DNA from: a virus
DNA length: 34,746 bases
Virus record (IMG/VR): IMGVR_UViG_3300047551_002253
Span: 1-34,746 of that record
Direction: 5' to 3' (one strand)
The stretch's first letter is position 1; every line of letters begins with the position of its first letter. Position numbers and translations under genes: made by a program. A model generated the notes under the pieces. That model saw nothing but the letters and a program-made list of their open reading frames with translations, was not told the origin of the DNA and ran no database searches. This document shows positions 26,063-32,651 of the stretch, one piece after another.

Positions 26063-27823
26063 ATGGCAAACACAATCAAACTCCGTCGTAGTGCTGTTCA
26101 AGGCACGGTACCAACCACCAGCCAGCTAGCGCTGGGCGAGTTAGGCATCAACACGTATGACGGCAAGCTATTTCTGAAGCGCTCAACGTCTGGTGCCGAG
26201 ACCGGTGCTGGCACATCCATCGTTGATGTCACAGCCGTCGCCGGGTCCGATGGGCAGCTTATTTACAACAACGCTGGAGCCTATGCAGGACTCAGCACAC
26301 TTACTGCAGACGGCAGCGGCAATGTAACGCTGACAGCGCGGTGGACCAATAGCACAAATGGTGCGGCGTCCGCTCCACCCGGCGCATTTACCGGCACGTG
26401 GTTTACAGGTGGCACGGCGACGACCACCAAGCCGCAGTTCCTGATCGAGCCCACCGGCACCACGTCAACAGCCTGGAGCACCAACGGCACGGGCTTTGGC
26501 GTCAACGCTCCTAGTGGCTTTACCGGAAACCTGCTGGATTTGCAGGTGAATGGGACGAGTCAGCTTAGAGTGAATAATGCAGGAACTATAAACAATAGTT
26601 TTAGTATAAGTAACGAACAAATTATCGGTGGTGGGAACGCTGGCCGAATTACCTTAAGCAGTTCTAACGCTGCGATCCTCCTTGGAACAACCCTTAATTC
26701 CAGCAGGTGCGGATATGTATCTACAGCGGCTGGGTGGGTTGAAGGATTTTCTCTGTCCAACGATATTCCACTGCGGTGGAGTTCTACAACTAACGCTGTA
26801 CAGACTCCAGACGTTTTACTTTTCCGCGACGCCGCAGGCATCCTCGCCCAACGCAACGGCACCGCTGCTCAAACTTTCCGCGTCTACAACACCTACACCA
26901 GCGCCACCAACTACGAGCGGGGCAAGCTGGAGTGGAGCGGTAATGCGTTCCGCATTGGAACCGAGAAAGGTTCCGGCGGCGGTACGGCCCGCACGGTTGA
27001 AGTCCATACCGACTCGATTGCTCGCCTCGCCCTTGACACCGTTGGTTCAGTTCGGGTTGTCACCGGCCTGACTGTTGCAACCCTCCCCGGCACTCCTGCT
27101 GTCGGGATGATTGCTCGCGTCACAGACGCCGCATCGCCAGTCGTTGGTGCAACAGTGACCGGTGGCGGAGCCACAGAAGCTCTGGTCTGGTACAACGGCA
27201 CAGCGTGGGTAGTGATCGGTGGCACGACTGGCGGTGGTGTCAGCGACGGCGACAAGGGCGACATCACTGTTTCAAGTGCAGGCGCCACTTGGACAGTTGA
27301 CAACAGCGCAATAACCTACGCCAAGATCCAGAACGTCAGCGCAACTGATCGTCTGCTGGGGCGTTCCAGTGCTGGTGCGGGCGCCATCGAAGAAATCACC
27401 TGCACGGCTGCTGGCCGAGCACTGATCGATGATGCCGACGCCGCCGCTCAGCGCACCACCTTGGGACTGGGCACCGCCGCCACATCAGCCAGCGGCGACT
27501 TCCTGCCAACAACCTTCACCGCCAACACGATCACCTACGGCGCCACCGTCGATCTGGACATGGCGGCTCGAAACGGCGGGTACTTCACGATCAGTCTCAC
27601 CGGCAACCTGACGTTCACCACCTCGAACCGTGCTGCAGGTCGGACGGTAACGCTGCGTTTGATCTGTGATGGCACGCAGCGGACGCTAACGGTGCCAGCC
27701 GGCTGGGTCTTTGTTGGCACCAAACCAGCCAACATTGCGGCATCGAAAACCGCCATCCTCAGCCTGTCGTTCTTCGGCACTGCTGATAGCGATTGCGTCG
27801 CAGCCTATGGGGTGCAGACATGA
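26063..27823 (+). CDS. Tail fibre-like structural protein
   Basis: 586 aa. The N-terminus (ANTIKLRRSAVQGTVPTTSQL, ELGINTYDGKLFLKR) resembles that of the preceding gene, so the two may share an attachment mode. A middle part has GTSQLRVNNAGTI and a GKLEWSGNAFRIGTEKG block typical of fibre shafts. The C-terminal ~90 residues (LDMAARNGGYFTISLTGNLTF and VTLRLICDGTQRTLTVPAGW) form a beta-sandwich-like tip. The region 26570-26820 is more AT-rich than its surroundings, a possible swapped segment. Its stop overlaps the lectin start (ATGA at 27820-27823). Confidence 0.8.
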   Translation: MANTIKLRRSAVQGTVPTTSQLALGELGINTYDGKLFLKRSTSGAETGAGTSIVDVTAVAGSDGQLIYNNAGAYAGLSTLTADGSGNVTLTARWTNSTNGAASAPPGAFTGTWFTGGTATTTKPQFLIEPTGTTSTAWSTNGTGFGVNAPSGFTGNLLDLQVNGTSQLRVNNAGTINNSFSISNEQIIGGGNAGRITLSSSNAAILLGTTLNSSRCGYVSTAAGWVEGFSLSNDIPLRWSSTTNAVQTPDVLLFRDAAGILAQRNGTAAQTFRVYNTYTSATNYERGKLEWSGNAFRIGTEKGSGGGTARTVEVHTDSIARLALDTVGSVRVVTGLTVATLPGTPAVGMIARVTDAASPVVGATVTGGGATEALVWYNGTAWVVIGGTTGGGVSDGDKGDITVSSAGATWTVDNSAITYAKIQNVSATDRLLGRSSAGAGAIEEITCTAAGRALIDDADAAAQRTTLGLGTAATSASGDFLPTTFTANTITYGATVDLDMAARNGGYFTISLTGNLTFTTSNRAAGRTVTLRLICDGTQRTLTVPAGWVFVGTKPANIAASKTAILSLSFFGTADSDCVAAYGVQT

Positions 27824-28527
27824 GCCGGCTAACCCTCCGCGATCCAGCATTCTTAGCCGCCACGGCCCCAGCAGCCGGCGGGGGCGGCATCGTGACCAGT
27901 GGGCTCATTGTGCATCTTGATGCAGGTAACTCGGCTTCGTATCCTGGCTCAGGCTCGACCTGGACCGACCTTAGTGGCAATGGAAATAATGCAACGCTTA
28001 TCGGATCGCCGTCCTTCACCGCATCCCCGGGATTCTTTGATATTACAAGTGACAGCACTTACGTAAGGCTTAACAAGTACAGCCACGGAACTAATCCTTT
28101 CACCTATTCACTGTGGGTGAACTTCGATACCAACAAAACCTGGAATACATTAGTTGAAAACGGCAACTGGTCTGATTCTTTTTTGTTTCGAGCGCAATTT
28201 GGGCTTCAACTAGCAGTCTATGCCAAAGGCAGTGAAATCGGGAACCGCTCCTGGACGCCAAGTACCGGCACCTGGTACAACGTTGCGTACACCAGATCAG
28301 GATCGACTAATACCTTGTATATCAATGGATCCCAGCTCGGAGCTACATTTACGGATCAGACCAATATGACTTTTGCTGATCAATACATGTTTCTAATGAG
28401 GTCTCAACACACAGGCGACCAGTACGTGGATGGCAAGTTCGCGCAGTTTGCAATTTACAGCACTGCGTTGTCAGCTTCGCAAGTCACACAGAACTTCGAC
28501 GCCCTCAAAACTCGTTACGGCTACTGA
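27820..28527 (+). CDS. LamG/concanavalin-like lectin protein
   Basis: 235 aa from ATG 27820, coupled to the upstream fibre by ATGA. After a short linker, GLIVHLDAGNSASYPGSG and WTDLSGNGNNATLIG open a LamG-like jelly roll, with YSLWVNFD, WYNVAYTRSGSTNTLYINGS and a final FAQFAIYSTALSASQVTQNF, all hallmarks of LamG_3-type domains. Such domains bind glycans, so this may be a separate adhesin at the fibre tip. Base use is more AT-rich than the flanking genes, consistent with exchange of receptor-binding modules. Confidence 0.85.
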   Translation: MSRLTLRDPAFLAATAPAAGGGGIVTSGLIVHLDAGNSASYPGSGSTWTDLSGNGNNATLIGSPSFTASPGFFDITSDSTYVRLNKYSHGTNPFTYSLWVNFDTNKTWNTLVENGNWSDSFLFRAQFGLQLAVYAKGSEIGNRSWTPSTGTWYNVAYTRSGSTNTLYINGSQLGATFTDQTNMTFADQYMFLMRSQHTGDQYVDGKFAQFAIYSTALSASQVTQNFDALKTRYGY

Positions 28528-28532
28528 TCACC

Positions 28533-29108
28533 ATGACCCAACTGCTCCGCCTCCTGCCTACTGGTCCGCTCTGGCCCTATTCCGTGACTCAGTTTCGGCG
28601 GGATGAGCCGTGGCTGAGTATCAGCGATGCCCCGCACGACGGGGAACTAGCCAGCTATGGCGAGCTGGATCCGCCGATCCTGGTGCGACGTGTTATCCCT
28701 GTCGATCCACCCGAGTTCGACCCCACGACCCACTACGTCCAGGAGGTAGCGCCGACCGAGATAGACGGTGCCTGGCTGCAAACCTGGCAAGTGCAGCCCC
28801 TGCCGCCAGTGCCACCGCAGCCCGACTACCGAGGGTTCTACGACGCCCTGCTCGTGAGCGGCACCTACAGCGCGGCTCTCCAACAGGTCATGGCAGCACC
28901 TACGCCTGGCCCGGCGGCTGCGCTCGCTGTGCTCATCTCCGCTCTCCAAGATGCACTCAATAGTCGGCCCAATCCTCCGGCCTTGCAGTCTGCGATCTGG
29001 CTGCTGCTCGGCCAGCTCACGCTTCCCCCCGAAGCCACCGCCGAACTGCAGGGCCTGCTCGATGCCGCGAACTTGGCGGAGCTTTACAGCCTCGCGCCCC
29101 CGGCTTAA
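28533..29108 (+). CDS. Putative fibre-associated chaperone, paralogue 2
   Basis: 191 aa, five bases after the lectin gene. Residues ~45-90 contain PPILVRRVIPVDPPEFDPTT and a IDGAWLQTWQVQ motif, patterns common in small cyanophage proteins beside fibres. A Pro-rich linker (LPPVPPQPDY) then leads to a helical domain (FYDALLVSGTYSAALQQV to AELYSLAPPA) clearly related to that of the 23262 gene. Two copies, each behind an adhesin gene, suggest a fibre-folding or attachment role. That function is inferred. Confidence 0.68.
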   Translation: MTQLLRLLPTGPLWPYSVTQFRRDEPWLSISDAPHDGELASYGELDPPILVRRVIPVDPPEFDPTTHYVQEVAPTEIDGAWLQTWQVQPLPPVPPQPDYRGFYDALLVSGTYSAALQQVMAAPTPGPAAALAVLISALQDALNSRPNPPALQSAIWLLLGQLTLPPEATAELQGLLDAANLAELYSLAPPA

Positions 29109-29236
29109 TCCCGCTGCCGCCAGTCTTCGCGCTCATCCCGTGGTGCGTTCGACTAATTATGGCGACTTAGCCCACAGGCATAATTGCCTAAAAGCACCAG
29201 TCTGGCTGGCTAGACTGCGATGGATGCTGCCCACCC
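29109..29236. other. 128-bp gap between fibre and lysis modules
   Basis: No convincing open frame. A weak inverted repeat pairs CAGTCT and AGACTG around an 8-base loop just upstream of the next gene. No clear promoter or terminator can be called. The position between modules makes a promoter plausible, but the sequence alone does not settle it. Confidence 0.3.
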
Positions 29237-29485
29237 ATGGTCGAAATCTTGGCTGCCGTTGCCGGCGCATCTATTTCAGTTGCCGCAATGGGCGCCATGG
29301 GATTCACCCGCCGTAGCGATGAAGCGAGAGACGCTGTAATACGTTTGACCGAAGCAGTCGAACACATTGCAACACAACTAAGCGTGCTGCACGAAGACAT
29401 TAAAATTGATCGCAAGGAAACCTATACACGTATCGGATCTGTTGAGCAGCGTGTGTCTCGACTCGAAGGAAAGAGTCGCGCATAG
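29237..29485 (+). CDS. Small membrane protein with coiled coil, holin candidate
   Basis: 82 aa. One hydrophobic segment covers residues ~3-23 (EILAAVAGASISVAAMGAMGF). It is followed by a charged helical region with heptad-like spacing (AVIRLTEAVEHIATQLSVL, SVEQRVSRLEGK). XhlA-type lysis proteins have a coiled coil before the membrane helix; here the order is reversed. Its place at the start of the lysis region supports a holin or holin-partner role, but no family is certain. Confidence 0.6.
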   Translation: MVEILAAVAGASISVAAMGAMGFTRRSDEARDAVIRLTEAVEHIATQLSVLHEDIKIDRKETYTRIGSVEQRVSRLEGKSRA

Positions 29486-29518
29486 GCCCTACACTGATAC
29501 TGGACCCGCCCTCGTCCC

Positions 29519-29668
29519 ATGGACTTCGCCAGCATCATCAGTCACCCCGCATTCTGGGTAATTGTCGCGGCCGCCAGTGAACTGATCGCCCTCAGTCCGC
29601 TAAAGAGCAACTCAATCATACAACTGCTTATGCAGGCAATCTTCTCGCTTAAGCCCGGAAAAAAGTAA
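29519..29668 (+). CDS. 49-aa membrane protein, holin candidate
   Basis: 49 aa from ATG 29519 to TAA 29666-29668. It has a hydrophobic segment (AFWVIVAAASELIALSPL) followed by a second amphipathic helix (NSIIQLLMQAIFSL) and a basic tail (KPGKK). The pattern resembles small conserved cyanophage membrane proteins. Length, topology and position two genes before the endolysin suggest a pinholin- or holin-type protein. That role is inferred. Confidence 0.65.
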   Translation: MDFASIISHPAFWVIVAAASELIALSPLKSNSIIQLLMQAIFSLKPGKK

Positions 29669-29672
29669 GTGT

Positions 29673-29689
29673 TGGCGGTAACGCCGCCA
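29673..29689 (+). other. Hairpin directly before the 29692 start codon
   Basis: TGGCGG (29673-29678) pairs with CCGCCA (29684-29689) around a 5-base loop, ending two bases before ATG 29692. It would cover the place where a ribosome site should be, and could slow initiation at the next gene. No T-run follows, so it is not a classical terminator. Confidence 0.4.
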
Positions 29690-29691
29690 TA

Positions 29692-29916
29692 ATGGTCCCG
29701 ATCCTTGGCAAAAAGGACTTAGCGCAGCAGTACAAAAACGAAGCACTCTTGGAAGTGCGTCTCGACGCTGCGATCGAGGACTGGCACGAAACCCAACCCC
29801 CGGCCACACCAATGCCGGTTGTCATCGAAGAGCCTGTTAACCCCGACTTACAGACTGGCGACAGCGCTCTACTAGGCGGCGCCATCAGTATCCACGCACC
29901 ATGGGAACGTGACTAA
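29692..29916 (+). CDS. Small soluble protein upstream of the endolysin, unknown function
   Basis: 74 aa, acidic, with an N-terminal helix (KKDLAQQYKNEALLEVRLDAAIEDW) and a Pro-rich middle. No signal peptide, lipobox or membrane helix is visible, so a spanin role is not supported. It overlaps the endolysin start by eight bases, so the two are probably co-translated. Confidence 0.55.
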   Translation: MVPILGKKDLAQQYKNEALLEVRLDAAIEDWHETQPPATPMPVVIEEPVNPDLQTGDSALLGGAISIHAPWERD

Positions 29917-31120
29917 GCAACCTGTTCGCCTGCTCGATCTATTCCGGTATTACAAAGGCGCTCCACACCAGATGGCCGCCATCAGCGAACTGGAAGCAGC
30001 CATCAACAAAGCCGATCCGGAGTCCCTTAGCCGCGAAACAGCCTGGTTCCGCACTTGGTCCCAAGCCGGTAAGACGCCAGCACCGACGTGGATGGAACCT
30101 GCCAAACGGATCATCAAGGAGTTCGAGGGCTGCCGCCTAATCGCCTACAAATGTGCCGCAGGTGTGTGGACAATCGGCTTTGGTACCACCACCATCAACG
30201 GCAGGCCGGTCCAGCAAGGCGACAAACTGACCGAACAACAGGCCGAGGATCTGCTGGAGATGCAGATCGAGCACTTCGCCAAGGGCCTGTTCAAGCTGCT
30301 GCCACTGGCGCGGGACTGGAACGGCAGCCGAGTTGCAGCACTCATCAGCTGGGCGTTCAATGTGGGCCTTGGAGCGCTGGAGGAATCAACGCTTAGGCAA
30401 CGGCTTCTCACCGGCCAGGATCCCAACCAAGTGATCCGCGAGGAGTTGCCGAAGTGGGATAAGGCCAACGGTCAGCCACTAGCCGGGCTTACCCGCCGCC
30501 GAGAAGCTGAGGTGCGCCTCTTCTTAGGAGCGGCAGCTGCAAAAAAGCCTCCTAGCCACGGCAATCCACTCCAGGTGCCGTGGCTTTCGCAGCTTGATTC
30601 AGCGACTGATCAGGCCGAACGGATGTGTTTTTCAAGCAGCTGCGCAATGCTGCTGGCCTACCTGCGCCCTGGCACGATCAGCGGACCCAATGCCGACGAC
30701 CAATACCTCAAGCGTGTCCAGACTTACGGCGACACCACTGATGTCAACGCGCAGATCCGTGCACTGAGCAGCTTCAACGTCAAAGCACGCTTCGTTTCTT
30801 CCGCCACGATCCAGACACTCAAATCACAGATCGACCAAGGTATCCCTGTCCCTTGCGGCTACATCCATCGTGGACCGCTCAGCCGACCATCAGGCGGCGG
30901 CCACTGGCTCATTGTCGTGGGTTACACCGCTGATCAGCTGATCGTTCACGACCCTTACGGCACCATGAACTTGCAGACAGGAGAACGTGCCAGCAGCGTT
31001 GCACGATTTGCTAAGTACGACATGAACGACTTTGTGCTGCGCTGGAGCGTCGAGCCTGTAGGCCCCGCCGCTTACAAGCATTCACCCAACAAAGGATGGG
31101 CGCTGATCGCCACCCGTTAA
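29909..31120 (+). CDS. Bifunctional endolysin: GH24 lysozyme plus C39-like peptidase domain
   Basis: 403 aa from GTG 29909. Residues 1-~52 (LLDLFRYYKGAPHQMAAI) are an N-terminal extension of cyanophage/cyanobacterial type. Residues ~62-207 are a T4/P22-type lysozyme with the E-8aa-D/C-5aa-T triad: Glu73, Cys82, Thr88 in an EFEGCRLIAY and WTIGFGTT context. Residues ~222-380 look like a C39-like cysteine peptidase, with Cys240/245 (MCFSSSCAMLLAYL), His332 (GGHWLIVVGY) and Asp348 (VHDPYG). It should cut the glycan and perhaps the stem peptide of host peptidoglycan. No signal sequence is seen, so export needs a holin. The stop overlaps that of the convergent small gene. Confidence 0.9.
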   Translation: MTKQPVRLLDLFRYYKGAPHQMAAISELEAAINKADPESLSRETAWFRTWSQAGKTPAPTWMEPAKRIIKEFEGCRLIAYKCAAGVWTIGFGTTTINGRPVQQGDKLTEQQAEDLLEMQIEHFAKGLFKLLPLARDWNGSRVAALISWAFNVGLGALEESTLRQRLLTGQDPNQVIREELPKWDKANGQPLAGLTRRREAEVRLFLGAAAAKKPPSHGNPLQVPWLSQLDSATDQAERMCFSSSCAMLLAYLRPGTISGPNADDQYLKRVQTYGDTTDVNAQIRALSSFNVKARFVSSATIQTLKSQIDQGIPVPCGYIHRGPLSRPSGGGHWLIVVGYTADQLIVHDPYGTMNLQTGERASSVARFAKYDMNDFVLRWSVEPVGPAAYKHSPNKGWALIATR

Positions 31121-31299
31121 CGGTGCTTTGTTCTAAGTAGGTGCTCCATTACAGCCACAGCACTGTGTCCAGATGCGCATTCAATAACAACATCCCGATC
31201 TACAACTAACCAGCAAACGCTTCCTCGTTTGTCTGTACTGACAGTTACAAAAGGTTTGAGATCTGACTGCCTAAGCTGAGGTAGCTCCTGTGGCGCCAT
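31117..31299 (-). CDS. Inverted 60-aa protein wedged between two rightward genes
   Basis: 60 aa starting MAPQELPQLRQS; a TTG-initiated frame would reach 31368. The region VTVSTDKRGSVCWLVVDRDVVIE followed by SGHSAVAVMEHLLR (split here at residue ~43) reads like a compact alpha/beta protein. Its stop shares bases with the endolysin stop (TTAA, 31117-31120), and its ATG overlaps the ATG of the next rightward gene in the palindrome CCATGG (31296-31301). It thus fills the gap exactly, which supports coding. No ribosome site is obvious. Confidence 0.55.
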   Translation of the reverse strand: MAPQELPQLRQSDLKPFVTVSTDKRGSVCWLVVDRDVVIECASGHSAVAVMEHLLRTKHR

Positions 31300-31585
31300 G
31301 GCTGCTGATTGGCTAGTCCCAGACCTCAGTCTGACAAGGCAACTTGAGCAAGAGGTCGATCGACGCAAAGCAGCGGGTCTATGTCGAGACGATGCTGCAA
31401 TCCTGGTTGATAAGTTAATTGTTGATTGGTATCTACATACGGCGCTAATCGACCAACTGCTCGGTCAGGTACGTCGATTAGAAGTGGATATTGCGTTAGC
31501 CAACCCAAAGAGAAGCAGAGAAGAACCATCTAAGGAGCACTACCAGTGGGCTACTGAACTGCTAAGCACCCTGAAGCATGAATAA
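31298..31585 (+). CDS. Small helical protein, possibly NblA-like
   Basis: 95 aa. The segment SLTRQLEQEVDRR then DDAAILVDKLIVDWYLHTAL and IDQLLGQVRRLEVDIA suggests a helical hairpin. The spacing loosely recalls NblA-type phycobilisome-degradation adaptors and related short cyanophage proteins. Key NblA residues cannot be confirmed, so this is only a suggestion. The C-terminus is charged. Its start overlaps that of the inverted gene, and its end overlaps the next gene by eight bases. Confidence 0.6.
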   Translation: MAADWLVPDLSLTRQLEQEVDRRKAAGLCRDDAAILVDKLIVDWYLHTALIDQLLGQVRRLEVDIALANPKRSREEPSKEHYQWATELLSTLKHE

Positions 31586-31712
31586 AGAAAGTGTAGAACT
31601 GCTTATTGCGCAAGCCATAAGGGCTCACGAGCTTAGAGTCGCCGTGTGGTCCGGCTGCCTCGGCGCCATCCTACTCCTGGGCACCTGGCACGCCATCTGG
31701 CTAAGCCGCTAA
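31578..31712 (+). CDS. 44-aa membrane protein
   Basis: 44 aa from ATG 31578 to TAA 31710-31712. An amphipathic N-terminal helix (NKESVELLIAQAIRAHELR) is followed by one membrane segment (VAVWSGCLGAILLLGTWHAIWL), an XhlA-like order. It could be a further lysis protein or an unrelated small membrane protein. Overlap with the upstream gene and the exact meeting with the repeat array at its stop support it as coding. Confidence 0.55.
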   Translation: MNKESVELLIAQAIRAHELRVAVWSGCLGAILLLGTWHAIWLSR

Positions 31713-31772
31713 GCTGCCACGCCGCTAAGCTGCCACGCCGCTAAGCTGCCACGCCGCTAAGCTGCCATGCCG
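31709..31772. repeat. Four tandem 16-bp repeats in the convergent intergenic region
   Basis: CTAAGCTGCCACGCCG occurs at 31709, 31725 and 31741, and with one change (CATGCC) at 31757. The first unit contains the stop of the 44-aa gene and the array ends two bases before the stop of the convergent gene at 31774. It lacks spacers, so it is not CRISPR. It replaces a normal bidirectional terminator at the junction of the two arms. Confidence 0.92.
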
Positions 31773-31773
31773 C

Positions 31774-32052
31774 TCAGCGACCTAGCCAAAACGCCGCACA
31801 GTCCCTGGCGTGCTTACCCCCCGTTCGCTTTCCTTCCGGGAAGCCGAGCCCACACACCCCGCCTACAAAATCCCAGTGCACGCACTGCTGACACCGAGCT
31901 TTCTTATTAGCGATAACGCAGGCATCAGCATAGATTTGCTCTGCCTGCATTACAGCTTCCTCTAAGCAGCTGGCACGAATATCTAACTCAATTATATCAC
32001 TCTTTGTCTTCAGCCTCAGTAGCCACCCATAATCTTTGGGAATCAAAACCAT
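31774..32052 (-). CDS. Small four-cysteine protein, probably zinc-binding
   Basis: 92 aa from ATG 32052; an upstream ATG at 32082 would add ten residues and lengthen the overlap with the kinase. The N-terminal half (WLLRLKTKSDIIELDIRA and an EEAVMQAEQIYADA helix) is alpha/beta. Cys54, Cys57, Cys67 and Cys85 (CQQC, GVCGLGFPE, ARDC) form a likely zinc site. Similar short Cys proteins are found in phages, with no known function. It overlaps the kinase gene by 56 bp. Confidence 0.7.
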   Translation of the reverse strand: MVLIPKDYGWLLRLKTKSDIIELDIRASCLEEAVMQAEQIYADACVIANKKARCQQCVHWDFVGGVCGLGFPEGKRTGGKHARDCAAFWLGR

Positions 32053-32596
32053 CTTGCCGGAGTGGTAGCGAAGTGACGGCATTAGTTAATTGCTGGAGCG
32101 TCCCATCATTAACAATACAAGCATCGAAATGCGGCCATGTGTCCAAACCTCCTTCAGATGCGTGTTCGCTGGCCCGCTCCACCCCAGGCCTAACCACCTT
32201 CCACATGCTGCCACCCATCTTCTTTATTAAATCAGCCTCGTTCTCAAACCGCACATCATCCACCACGATATACGTGTATTGAGTGGCACGCAGCCTCCAA
32301 TGCGTAAGCCACACATCAGGACTAATACATGCTCTGCCCCACTCTGTACCTAATGTGCGCAGCATGTGCCGTGCCGTAACCCCAAATTCAGGAATAAGCT
32401 GCTCTTTGTCTTCGTGCGTAAGTTTGAATATCTCAAACTCGCTATACCCGACACTATCTAGCATGGCAGCTATCATCTTTTTTAATGGGCTAGCAAACGG
32501 CAACACAACAAACCCACAAGAGCGCAAGATATTTGCAATCGCAGTCTTACCACTACCGGGCGCAGACGAGTACAAACCTATAAGCTGTGTAGACAT
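31997..32596 (-). CDS. Deoxynucleoside monophosphate kinase (T4 gp1-like)
   Basis: 199 aa from ATG 32596 (MSTQLIGLYS); a further 11 residues upstream are less likely. A P-loop is present (SSAPGSGKT, residues 10-18). The MLRTLGTEWGRACISPDVW segment (about 78-96) and VVDDVRFENEADLI (about 111-124) match the dNMP kinase family of T4 gp1, which phosphorylates dNMPs for phage DNA synthesis. It lies downstream of the sigma gene on the leftward arm, probably an early gene. Substrate range cannot be read from sequence. Confidence 0.85.
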   Translation of the reverse strand: MSTQLIGLYSSAPGSGKTAIANILRSCGFVVLPFASPLKKMIAAMLDSVGYSEFEIFKLTHEDKEQLIPEFGVTARHMLRTLGTEWGRACISPDVWLTHWRLRATQYTYIVVDDVRFENEADLIKKMGGSMWKVVRPGVERASEHASEGGLDTWPHFDACIVNDGTLQQLTNAVTSLPLRQDGFDSQRLWVATEAEDKE

Positions 32597-32631
32597 AAGA
32601 TCAGAAGTGCAAAGAAGGCTAGCGTACAAAT

Positions 32632-32651
32632 GTAGGATGTATAAATCCTAC
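32632..32651 (-). other. Hairpin at the sigma gene 3' end
   Basis: GTAGGAT (32632-32638) and ATCCTAC (32645-32651) form a perfect 7-bp stem with a 6-base loop, overlapping the first base of the sigma stop codon. On the minus strand it is followed by ATTTG and not a T-run, so a weak terminator or RNA-processing site is possible but unproven. Confidence 0.4.

Noticed and set aside
29109-29236. A tRNA or attachment site in the gap before the lysis genes
   Set aside because: No cloverleaf arms or T-loop could be traced, and no integrase gene is in the window.
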